From JAGQPD01 sp020426865 (GTDB lineage: Bacteria; Planctomycetota; Planctomycetia; Pirellulales; Pirellulaceae): a DNA stretch of 64,000 bases. Of this stretch, positions 44,802-52,774 are shown piece by piece (positions within the stretch are counted from its first letter, which is position 1; every line of letters starts with the position of its first letter). The DNA is taken from assembly GCA_041399065.1 (NCBI GenBank), contig JAWKTN010000004.1:620001-684000 (forward strand), in the 5' to 3' direction. The notes beneath the pieces are model-generated. The model saw only the letters and a list, made by a program, of their open reading frames with translations, was not told where the DNA came from and searched no databases. Both the position numbers and the translations under genes were made by a program.

Positions 44802-45294
44802 GCCAGTCGCCTGGGCTTGTCGTGCAATTTTTGACCTTGCGCATCTTGACGCCGCTGGCACTCGAATCGCTTCTGCGCAATTCACGTCTACCATCGACAC
44901 CACTGTTACGCCGCACTCGCCTCAGCTCGGCCCGGTCGGCTTCCTGAGGTCGAACAATGTCGAACAATGTCGAACAATGTTGTCGACCGACCCGAACCCG
45001 ACTGTCCCTACAGCATACTCCAAATCCGGCTGTCAAGCTACATCGATTGGCATTTCTCTGAACCAATGGGTGGGCCAACATGGTGGGACGGAAATCGTCG
45101 TGCCGGTTGCCCCAGTCGACCGTTGGTCCTGCCACCGATATGATACGTTAAGCTCGGTGTGCGGCACACTGAGCGGATTTTGCCGGGTGTTTCCCTGCGG
45201 AATTGATTCCCCAGAGATGGTGCTCCCCCCGGAACCACTGTCGGAAGATTGCCCAGGTGCTTGGTCGGCACCGCTGCCAGAGGTCACAATCGGT
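44802..45294. other. Region between the pentapeptide gene and scpA
   Basis: 493 bp. A long plus-strand frame crosses it, but most of that frame runs antisense to the pentapeptide gene and has no conserved features before scpA, so I do not extend scpA into it. A 10-bp tandem repeat sits at 44951-44980. In-frame ATG 45219 (MVLPPEPLSED) could be an alternative scpA start. Confidence 0.4.
44951..44980. repeat. Three-copy 10-bp tandem repeat
   Basis: CGAACAATGT occurs three times without interruption, then a related TGTCGACC. It lies between the divergent pentapeptide and scpA genes. Confidence 0.85.
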
Positions 45295-46050
45295 ATGAAT
45301 TTCCGCGTTGACCTGACCATCTTTCGCGGTCCTCTTGACCTATTGCTGTATCTTGTCCGCAAGCACGAACTGGACATCCTCAATATCCCAATTGCCAAAG
45401 TAACAGCGCAATACGTCACGTACATGGAAGTGTTGCAGGAGCTGAATCCGAATGCGGTGGGAGATTTTATTGAGATGGCCAGCACGTTAATCGAGATCAA
45501 GTCGCGAATGGTTCTGCCGCGAGCGGACGAGGCGGACGAGCCGCTGGAGGACCCCCGCGAAGATCTGGTGGAAAAGCTGCTGGAATACAAGAAATATAAA
45601 GATGCCGCAGCCATCCTCGAGGATCGTGGTCGAGGTTGGCAACAATCGTATTCCCGATTGGCGAACGACCTCCCACCCCGCCGCATCGATCCAGCGGATC
45701 AGCCCATCCACGAAGTGGAGTTGTGGGACTTGGTCAGCGCCTTTGGTCGCGTGATGCGCGAACATGAAACCTCGCAACCGTCCAGTATCGTCTATGACGA
45801 TACGCCGATTCACGTGCATATGCAGAATCTGTGTCAGCGGATTGCCAGCGAAGGGCGCGTCGGCATGATGTCGGCCTTCGAAGCCGGGATGCACAAGTCG
45901 TCGCTGATCGGTATATTTTTGGCGGTCCTGGAGCTCGTGCGGCATCATCACGTCGAAGCGGAACAGGACGAACAAACGGGAGAGATTTGGGTCTATGCTG
46001 GAACCGAATTCCAAGCGGACGCCGATTTCTCCGCCGCCGACCAGTACTAG
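45295..46050 (+). CDS. scpA: Segregation and condensation protein A (kleisin)
   Basis: The start is taken at ATG 45295 (MNFRVDLTIFRGPLDLLLYLVRKHELDILNIPI), giving 251 residues, close to the family's usual ~250. The hallmark N-terminal sequence is followed by TQYVTYMEVLQE-like AQYVTYMEVLQELNPNAVGDFIEMASTLIEIKSRMVLP. The C-terminal winged helix includes MMSAFEAGMHKSSLIGIFLAVLELVRHHHVEAEQ. ScpA bridges SMC and ScpB in chromosome condensation. scpB and smc are not in the window. The next gene starts 25 bp after the stop. Confidence 0.92.
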   Translation: MNFRVDLTIFRGPLDLLLYLVRKHELDILNIPIAKVTAQYVTYMEVLQELNPNAVGDFIEMASTLIEIKSRMVLPRADEADEPLEDPREDLVEKLLEYKKYKDAAAILEDRGRGWQQSYSRLANDLPPRRIDPADQPIHEVELWDLVSAFGRVMREHETSQPSSIVYDDTPIHVHMQNLCQRIASEGRVGMMSAFEAGMHKSSLIGIFLAVLELVRHHHVEAEQDEQTGEIWVYAGTEFQADADFSAADQY

Positions 46051-46075
46051 TCCCATTGACGATCGCCAGGCCCGC

Positions 46076-46915
46076 ATGCTGAACAACCTCCCGATTCAAA
46101 CATTGGCACACAAGGATTTGACGATCGAGGGTTACTCGCGGGCGGCCGTGCAGTCGTACTGGCGCATACCCGAAATGAAAGTCGGATTCGACCTCGGCGG
46201 GCAGCCGTGGGATTTCATGGGGACCCCCACTTGGTTCGTGTCGCACACCCATCTGGACCACATTGCCGCCTTGCCGGTGTATGTCGCTCGTCGACGCATG
46301 ATGAAGATGGAGCCGCCCACGATCTACTTGCCAGAATTGGCAATTGATCCCGTCGAAAAATTGTTGCGCACGATCAGCCGCTTGGATCGCGGCCGATTGC
46401 CATGCCAACTGCTCCCGCTCCGCCCCGAACAGGAAATTGAGCTGTCCCGCGAACTGGTCGTTACCACGCATGCGACGCAACATACTGTCCCATCGCTCGG
46501 TTTTATCGTCTGGCAGCGGCGACGTAAATTGAGGCCCGAGTATCAACATTTGCCGGGGCATGAAATCCGCGATCTGCGTCTGTCCGGTACGGAGGTTACA
46601 CAGGAATTTCGTGCGCCACGAGTCGCGTATTTGGGGGACAGCACGATCGATGGACTCGACCGTTCGCCCGACATGTACCGAGCGGAAATCCTGATTATGG
46701 AAATGACGTTCGTTGCCCCGCGACATCGGAAAGAGAAAATCCACAAGCTTGGCCACATCCACCTCGACGATGTCGTGGCTCGGCGCGATCGCTTTCAAAA
46801 TGAAGTCGTCGTCGCAGCGCATCTCAGCACGCGTTATCATCCCAACCAGGTCCAACACTACGTGCGAAAGAGGCTACCTGATTTGCTCGATGGACGAATG
46901 CACTTGTGGATCTAA
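46076..46915 (+). CDS. RNase Z-like metallo-beta-lactamase-fold hydrolase
   Basis: ATG 46076 gives 279 residues (an in-frame upstream start at 45995 overlaps scpA). The metal motif SHTHLDHIA is present, followed by VTTHATQHTVPSLGF (His region), VAYLGDSTIDGLD and EMTFVAPRHRKEKIHKLGHIHLDDV. These match the tRNase Z branch of the MBL fold more than glyoxalase or lactamase branches. A PxKxRN substrate arm typical of tRNase Z is not obvious, so the substrate is unsure. It lies between scpA and dnaE. Confidence 0.82.
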   Translation: MLNNLPIQTLAHKDLTIEGYSRAAVQSYWRIPEMKVGFDLGGQPWDFMGTPTWFVSHTHLDHIAALPVYVARRRMMKMEPPTIYLPELAIDPVEKLLRTISRLDRGRLPCQLLPLRPEQEIELSRELVVTTHATQHTVPSLGFIVWQRRRKLRPEYQHLPGHEIRDLRLSGTEVTQEFRAPRVAYLGDSTIDGLDRSPDMYRAEILIMEMTFVAPRHRKEKIHKLGHIHLDDVVARRDRFQNEVVVAAHLSTRYHPNQVQHYVRKRLPDLLDGRMHLWI

Positions 46916-46984
46916 ACGATCGAGCCCTTTACAATCGGTCGTTGAAGCAAGCGGCGGCGATTTTTCGCTGCTTGAGACTCTCGG

Positions 46985-47019
46985 TTTACGACATTGTTTA
47001 CGACATTGTTTACGACATG
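46985..47019. repeat. Three-copy 12-bp tandem repeat before dnaE
   Basis: TTTACGACATTG occurs at 46985-46996 and 46997-47008 and nearly at 47009-47019 (ending ATGG). It lies 30 bp upstream of the dnaE start and could affect its expression. Confidence 0.85.
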
Positions 47020-47049
47020 GACGGTCCCCGCGACGGATCGTGAATTGCA

Positions 47050-50000
47050 ATGAGCGAAGCTCCTTTTGTCCACTTACATTGCCATAGTCACTACAGTTTG
47101 CTCGACGGTGCCGCATCGATCGACAAGTTGGTCACGCGAGCCAAAGAACGCGGCATGAACGCCTTGGCGTTGACGGATCACGGGAATCTTCATGGAGCGT
47201 TAGAATTTTACCGCAAGGCAAAAGGGGCGGGTCTGAATCCGATTGTCGGATACGAAGCATACATTGCACCGGGCGATCGTCGCAGTCGCGATGCCGGTAC
47301 GATGAAGGAAGCCAGCTATCACCTGACGTTGCTGGCGAAAAATCGGACGGGTTTCGACAACCTATTGAAGTTGGCCTCATCGGCGTACCTGGAAGGGTTT
47401 TATTACAAACCGCGGATCGATAAAGACTTGTTGGCAGCACATCACGAGGGGATTATCTGCCTGAGTGGTTGTGTATCGGGGGAATTGAGTACGGCGTTGC
47501 TGCGATCGTCGGGGGATGACGACCATTTTCAATCAGCGTTGGCAACGGCCCGCTGGTTTCATCAACTGTTTGGCGAACGCTACTTCATCGAAATCCAGAA
47601 CAACGGTTTGGAGATCCAGCGGTTGGCGATGGAGAGTTCGATCCGGGTGGCCAATCAATTAGGTCTGCCGCTGGTGGCGACCAGTGACGCCCATTATGCC
47701 GATCGTGAAGATGCGGAAGTGCAGGATGTGCTGCTGTGCATCAACACCGGGCGTTATCGCACGGACACCAGTCGGATGAAGATGGAGGGGAATGAGTTCT
47801 TTCTTCGCGGTCCGGAGGACATGTATGCGGCATTTCCGAACCATCCCGATGCAGTTGCACGTAGTCAAGAAATCGCCGATTCAGTGGAGATCGAGTTGGA
47901 ATTGGGCCGGCGACACTTTCCTACCTACTCGATACCCGAAAGTCAGACGCCCGAGAAGTTTTTGCACGAGCTCTGTTTGCAGGGGCTGCATGATCGTTAT
48001 GAAGGCAACGAGGAGATGCGGCCGAGTGGCGAATTGGCGCCGGTGGTGTTGGAGCGGCTTGATCGCGAGTTGCAGGTGATCAATCAACTCGGTTTTCCCA
48101 ATTACTTTTTGATTGTCTGGGACTTTGTCCGGCACGCTCGCGAACAGGGGATTCCCGCCACGGCGCGTGGCAGCGGCGTCGGGGCCTTGGTGAGTTATGC
48201 GTTGTATTTGAGCCATGTGTGCCCGATCAAGTACGATCTGTTGTTCGAGCGATTTCTGGATCCTAGTCGTAAGGAAGCGCCCGATATCGACATCGACTTC
48301 TGCAAGGAGCGTCGTGGCGAGATCATTCGCTACGTCAAGGAGAAGTACGGGGAGGAGAATGTTGCTCAAATCGGCACGTTCGGTACGCTCGCCGCGCGGG
48401 CCGCGATTCGCGACGTGGGGCGTGCGTTGGGGATTCCCTTGGCGCGTGTCAACCAGATTGTGCAGATGGTCCCCGAAGAGCTGGGAATTTCGTTGGATAA
48501 GGCAATCGAAAAGGCGGAGGATCTGGCCAAAACATATGCCAGTGACGGCGAGATCCGCGAGCTTCTCGATTTGGCTCGGCGAATCGAAGGTCTGGCGCGC
48601 AACATTGGCACGCATGCCGCAGCGGTGGTAATTGCCGATCGCCCGCTCACCCATTATGTCCCGCTCGCGCGGGTAACGGGCAAGAACGACATTATTACTC
48701 AATGGTCGATGGGCGACGTCGAGTCAGCTGGCTTACTGAAAATGGACTTTCTCGGGTTGCGTAACCTGACGATTCTGTCCAAAGCCGTGGAATTAATTGA
48801 ACAGACAACGGGAGAAACGGTGGACCCGTACCGTTTTCCGTTGGACGATGAAGCGACCTTCGCGTTGCTCTGCCGCGGCGAAACGAAAGGCATTTTCCAG
48901 TTGGAAAGCGGTGGAATTCGCGACCTGTTGCAAAAGATGAAGCCCGACCATTTCCGCGACATTATCGCTACCAATGCGCTCTATCGCCCTGGGCCACTGG
49001 AAGGGGGAATGGTCGACGATTATGTGGCAGTCAAGCATAAACGCAAAGAGGCAACGTACAAGCATCCGGTGTTGAAAGAAATCCTGGAAGAAACCAATGG
49101 CGTGATGGTTTATCAAGAACAGGTGATGCGGATCTTGAATCGCCTGGGAGGTATCGAGCTGGCCAGTGCGTATACCTGTATCAAGGCGATCAGCAAGAAG
49201 AAAGAAGAGACGATCAACAAGTTCCACGCCGAGTTCATCAAAGGGTCGGTCGAGAAAGGGTTGCCGGAAAAAGAGGCCAACGAACTTTGGGCACTGATTC
49301 AAAAGTTCGCAGGTTACGGTTTTAACAAAAGCCACTCCACGGCTTATGCACTCATTGCCTACATGACCGCGTACTTAAAGGCCCATTATCCGGTCGAATT
49401 CATGGCGGCACTGTTGTCGGGGGATATTCCCGGGCGGAACTTCAAGCACAAAGATTCGCTGGTGGAACATGTAGAAGACTGCAAACGCATGGACATTGAA
49501 GTCGTGCCGCCGGACGTAAATACCTCGGATGTCGATTTTGCCGTGGCGGATAACAAGATCTTTTTTGGGTTGTCGGCGATCAAAGGGTGCGGCGGTGGCG
49601 CCAGTGAGGCGATTGTCGCGGTACGAAAGCGAGATGGTGCCTATAAGGACATTTTTGACTTTTGCGAGCGAGTTGAGCCGTCGGCCTGCAACCGCTCGAC
49701 GTTGGAGACTTTGGTCAAGGCTGGCGCGTTCGATTCCTTTGGGGCACATCGCGCTCAGCTGATTGCCGTCATTGAGCGAGCGCTGCAGGCCGGAGTTTCG
49801 GCACAGGCATCAAGAAAGTCCGGACAAAAGGGGCTCTTTGACGATCTGGAAGAGACGGTCGAAGCGGTTCCGGTGGAATCGCTACCCGACGTCCCTCCCT
49901 TCGCGCCGCGCGAATCACTGTTGATGGAAAAGGAGGTCCTGGGATACTATCTGACGAGTCACCCGCTGGCCGAATATCAAACGGTATTGAAAACTTATTG

Positions 50001-50604
50001 CACGCACACGACGGCGGACCTGGGAGCTTTGAAGGACCGCACTGAAGTGTTGGTTGGCGGGATGCTGTCGGCCATCAAGCACGCTCACGTGCGAAAAGCT
50101 CGCGACCCATCCGCACCCACGAAATACGTCAATTTCGATCTTGAGGATATCGAGGGGAGCGTACGTTGCATTCTCTGGCCCGACGATTTCGTCAACTATG
50201 GTGACCTTGTGCAGCCTGACGCAATCCTGGTAGCTCGGGCTGTCGTCGATCGCAAAGGGGGGAGCGATGAGTGCAACTTGGTCATCAACGAGCTGCTGCC
50301 GTTGGATCAGTTGGATGCCAAGTTTACTCGCGGACTGGTCGTGCGTGTCAGTGAAGCCGAACACGGGGAACGAGGTCTGGAGCAGCTTTATGAGATTGTC
50401 CGCGGTTATCCTGGCAGCGGCGAGTTTCAGCTCGTGCTGCAATTGGCCGATGGCTCGCGCGTAGTAATGACTTCCGGCAAGGTGCGGATCGACGTCAATG
50501 CAGAGGTGCGTCAACGGATCGACGATTTGCTCGGTCCGGGTAACTTGAAGATTCTGACCGCCACCCCTAATGGCAAAGACAATGGCCGGCGCCGTTCGGC
50601 ATAG
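47050..50604 (+). CDS. dnaE: DNA polymerase III alpha subunit DnaE
   Basis: 1184 residues, close to the usual ~1160. The PHP domain starts with FVHLHCHSHYSLLDGAAS at 7-23. The catalytic core has the pair of aspartates in PDIDIDF (about 410-416) and FNKSHSTAYALIAYMTAY further on, then helix-hairpin-helix and OB regions (KFTRGLVVRVSEAE). It is the replicative polymerase of the DnaE1 type. The PHP His residues HLHCHSH suggest metal sites are intact. No strong Shine-Dalgarno is visible. The next gene starts ten bases after the stop. Confidence 0.97.
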   Translation: MSEAPFVHLHCHSHYSLLDGAASIDKLVTRAKERGMNALALTDHGNLHGALEFYRKAKGAGLNPIVGYEAYIAPGDRRSRDAGTMKEASYHLTLLAKNRTGFDNLLKLASSAYLEGFYYKPRIDKDLLAAHHEGIICLSGCVSGELSTALLRSSGDDDHFQSALATARWFHQLFGERYFIEIQNNGLEIQRLAMESSIRVANQLGLPLVATSDAHYADREDAEVQDVLLCINTGRYRTDTSRMKMEGNEFFLRGPEDMYAAFPNHPDAVARSQEIADSVEIELELGRRHFPTYSIPESQTPEKFLHELCLQGLHDRYEGNEEMRPSGELAPVVLERLDRELQVINQLGFPNYFLIVWDFVRHAREQGIPATARGSGVGALVSYALYLSHVCPIKYDLLFERFLDPSRKEAPDIDIDFCKERRGEIIRYVKEKYGEENVAQIGTFGTLAARAAIRDVGRALGIPLARVNQIVQMVPEELGISLDKAIEKAEDLAKTYASDGEIRELLDLARRIEGLARNIGTHAAAVVIADRPLTHYVPLARVTGKNDIITQWSMGDVESAGLLKMDFLGLRNLTILSKAVELIEQTTGETVDPYRFPLDDEATFALLCRGETKGIFQLESGGIRDLLQKMKPDHFRDIIATNALYRPGPLEGGMVDDYVAVKHKRKEATYKHPVLKEILEETNGVMVYQEQVMRILNRLGGIELASAYTCIKAISKKKEETINKFHAEFIKGSVEKGLPEKEANELWALIQKFAGYGFNKSHSTAYALIAYMTAYLKAHYPVEFMAALLSGDIPGRNFKHKDSLVEHVEDCKRMDIEVVPPDVNTSDVDFAVADNKIFFGLSAIKGCGGGASEAIVAVRKRDGAYKDIFDFCERVEPSACNRSTLETLVKAGAFDSFGAHRAQLIAVIERALQAGVSAQASRKSGQKGLFDDLEETVEAVPVESLPDVPPFAPRESLLMEKEVLGYYLTSHPLAEYQTVLKTYCTHTTADLGALKDRTEVLVGGMLSAIKHAHVRKARDPSAPTKYVNFDLEDIEGSVRCILWPDDFVNYGDLVQPDAILVARAVVDRKGGSDECNLVINELLPLDQLDAKFTRGLVVRVSEAEHGERGLEQLYEIVRGYPGSGEFQLVLQLADGSRVVMTSGKVRIDVNAEVRQRIDDLLGPGNLKILTATPNGKDNGRRRSA

Positions 50605-50613
50605 GACGCGAGT

Positions 50614-51966
50614 GTGGCATTTGCTGAACTGATTCGCCGCTATCGCGACCGGCGCATGGCCGACGTTCGGAAAGACGAGTGGATCGCCGTCGGTTGGGCC
50701 TATGGTTGGTTCTTTTGCCTGTTGATGGCGTATTATGTCCTACGCCCCCTGCGCGAATCGATGGGGGCTGGCGTTGGCAGTCGCGGTTTGTCGCGACTTT
50801 TTCTCGTTGTCCTCGGCGTCATGCTGATCGCCAATCCATTGTATTCGCAGCTCGTCTCGCTCGTGCCGCGACGACGCCTAGTCACGATCGTCTACCGTTT
50901 CTTTCAGTCGCACTTGCTGTTCTTTTTTTGTGCGATCCAATTCTCTTGGCTGCCGAAATCCTACGTTGCTCATGCCTATTTCGTGTGGGTGACGGTCTTC
51001 GGCTTGTTTGCCGTTTCGGTCTTCTGGAGTTTCGTTACCGATGCATTTTCGCGGGAACAGGGTAAACGATTGTTCGGTCTGATCATGTCGGGAGGAACCG
51101 TCGGAGCATTGTGTGGTTCTCTCGCGGCCGGCAAAGTGGCAGTGTTGTTTGGTGTCGCCTACCTGACATTGTTGGCAACGTTGTTGCTGGAATTGGGGAT
51201 GGTCTTCACGCGACGACTTGACACGTCACTAGCCAATTTGTCCACACCGCCAATGGTGCCCGAAACACCATTACCGTCCGGTCCGGCAAGCCCGCAGGCC
51301 TTCCTCCAAAAAGACGATGAGGATGTTTCGTTGTGGGCAGGGTTTACGCATGTTGCGCGAAGTCCGTACCTGCTAGGCATCTGCGGCTTCATGTTTCTCC
51401 AGGCGCTCTGTGCTACAACCCTCTACATGGGACAGGCTGACGTTATCAAATCGTTTTATCCCGATGACGACTTGCGAACCGAGTATTTCTCCCGAGTGAA
51501 TCTGGCCGTGCAGGTGTTAACGTTTTTATTGCAGTCCGTGGTGGCGAGCCTGCTGATGCGTAGAATCGGCCTCGCTCTGACGCTCTGTATTGTTCCGCTG
51601 CTGTATTTCCTCGGTTTGATCGGTGTAAGTCAGTGGCCGCAGTTGGCACTGTTTGCGACCATCGCCGTGCTAGGACAGGCAACCATTTACGGGCTCGGCA
51701 ATCCCGTCCGGGAGGTTCTCTATACGGTCGTGACGCGCGAAGACAAGTACAAAGCCAAGAATTTCATCGACACTGTCGTTGTCAGAACCGGGGATGCCGT
51801 CACCGCCCAACTCTTCGAAACCGCCAAGCCAATCGGATTATCATTCGTTTTTGTTTCTGCCGCCGCCTTCGCTGGTGCCTGGGTGAGCATCTCGCTTTGG
51901 CTGGGAACTCGCGCTGAGCGGCGTCACGCCACAGAGCGGTTTGTCGACGTGAACGAGGCGCGATAG
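50614..51966 (+). CDS. ATP/ADP-antiporter-like MFS transporter
   Basis: 450 residues with about eleven or twelve hydrophobic segments. GTG 50614 or ATG 50659 (MADVRKDEW) may be the start. The N-terminal YYVLRPLRESMG, the FWSFVTDAFSREQGKRLFGLIMSGGTVGALCGSLAAG loop and the later YKAKNFIDTVVVRTGDAV are features of the NTP/NDP-translocase (TlcC-like, AAA) superfamily branch within MFS. In obligate parasites these proteins import ATP; in free-living bacteria the substrate is unknown. It may be co-transcribed with dnaE (gap nine bases). Confidence 0.8.
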   Translation: MAFAELIRRYRDRRMADVRKDEWIAVGWAYGWFFCLLMAYYVLRPLRESMGAGVGSRGLSRLFLVVLGVMLIANPLYSQLVSLVPRRRLVTIVYRFFQSHLLFFFCAIQFSWLPKSYVAHAYFVWVTVFGLFAVSVFWSFVTDAFSREQGKRLFGLIMSGGTVGALCGSLAAGKVAVLFGVAYLTLLATLLLELGMVFTRRLDTSLANLSTPPMVPETPLPSGPASPQAFLQKDDEDVSLWAGFTHVARSPYLLGICGFMFLQALCATTLYMGQADVIKSFYPDDDLRTEYFSRVNLAVQVLTFLLQSVVASLLMRRIGLALTLCIVPLLYFLGLIGVSQWPQLALFATIAVLGQATIYGLGNPVREVLYTVVTREDKYKAKNFIDTVVVRTGDAVTAQLFETAKPIGLSFVFVSAAAFAGAWVSISLWLGTRAERRHATERFVDVNEAR

Positions 51967-52090
51967 TCACTACAGGATGCAAAATCGCTACCAGCGGCGC
52001 AATTGTTGCCGGAGCCCCCCGATCGACGTTTTTGTTGACATCCGTACCGCGGGTGTTTAGCGTAAAGAGAAGTCGATTTCTCGCTCGGCA

Positions 52091-52615
52091 ATGTCAGACG
52101 CGGCCATGTGCAATCTGTCCACCTTCGATCCGAAAAGCAACAACACGTTCTGCGCGGCGTTAGGCCGTGCGGCCATTCGATGGTGTTCGGCGTGGTTGAT
52201 CGTTGCCGTTGTTTCCTGCGTGCTATCCGACTGCCAGCAAGCTCGGGCCACCTGTGGCGACTGGTTGGCGCATCCGGAAACGATGGAAGGCGTGGAGGAA
52301 ACACGTTATCGCCATACCGCCGCCGATCTTCAAACACGGGCTGCGGGCCAGAACGAGGTCGTGGCGAGGTCGCTGCTGACGGCCAATCCACCCCGTCCTA
52401 TGCCTCGTCCGTGCTCGGGACCACATTGCAGCAGCGCGCCATACCGTGTTCCGATCGTCCCATCGGTGGCGACGAATCGGATGACGATGTCGGCAATTCG
52501 ACCAGCCACGGATGCGGTTCGCATGGAACGTCCAACAGGGCGCGCCGTTTCCGAGGACCCTTTCGGTCATCCGGTTGCTAATCGGCAACGTCTCGAACGA
52601 CCGCCAGAATGTTGA
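52091..52615 (+). CDS. Small secreted Cys/Pro-rich protein, unknown (174 aa)
   Basis: A signal-like segment (IRWCSAWLIVAVVSCVLSDCQQARA) precedes TCGDWLAHPE. The mature protein is Pro/Arg-rich with one short Cys-x-x-x-x-Cys stretch (PRPCSGPHCSSAP) and a C-terminal Cys. Similar short exported proteins occur in planctomycetes without a function. The frame is preferred to overlapping alternatives because of the signal and the Cys motif. It is 124 bp after the transporter gene. Confidence 0.6.
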   Translation: MSDAAMCNLSTFDPKSNNTFCAALGRAAIRWCSAWLIVAVVSCVLSDCQQARATCGDWLAHPETMEGVEETRYRHTAADLQTRAAGQNEVVARSLLTANPPRPMPRPCSGPHCSSAPYRVPIVPSVATNRMTMSAIRPATDAVRMERPTGRAVSEDPFGHPVANRQRLERPPEC

Positions 52616-52774
52616 ACGTCAACTGAAATCTCATTGATGTTTGGGTCGTTACGTACCTGTTTGAAAAGCCGCGCATGATCTGCGCTGCACTCCTGGCTGG
52701 GATTTTTTCCGGAGTTCACGGGATAGCGAATTGCGCTACGTAGCCCGCATACGGCGAAATTTGGAGCCCTTACG

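Noticed and set aside
44500..45294. Long N-terminal extension of the scpA frame
   Set aside because: It runs antisense to the pentapeptide gene up to 44801 and shows no conserved features; the kleisin domain starts at 45295.
45734..46858. 374-residue minus-strand frame opposite scpA and the MBL-fold gene
   Set aside because: Antisense to two well-supported genes; composition matches a shadow frame.
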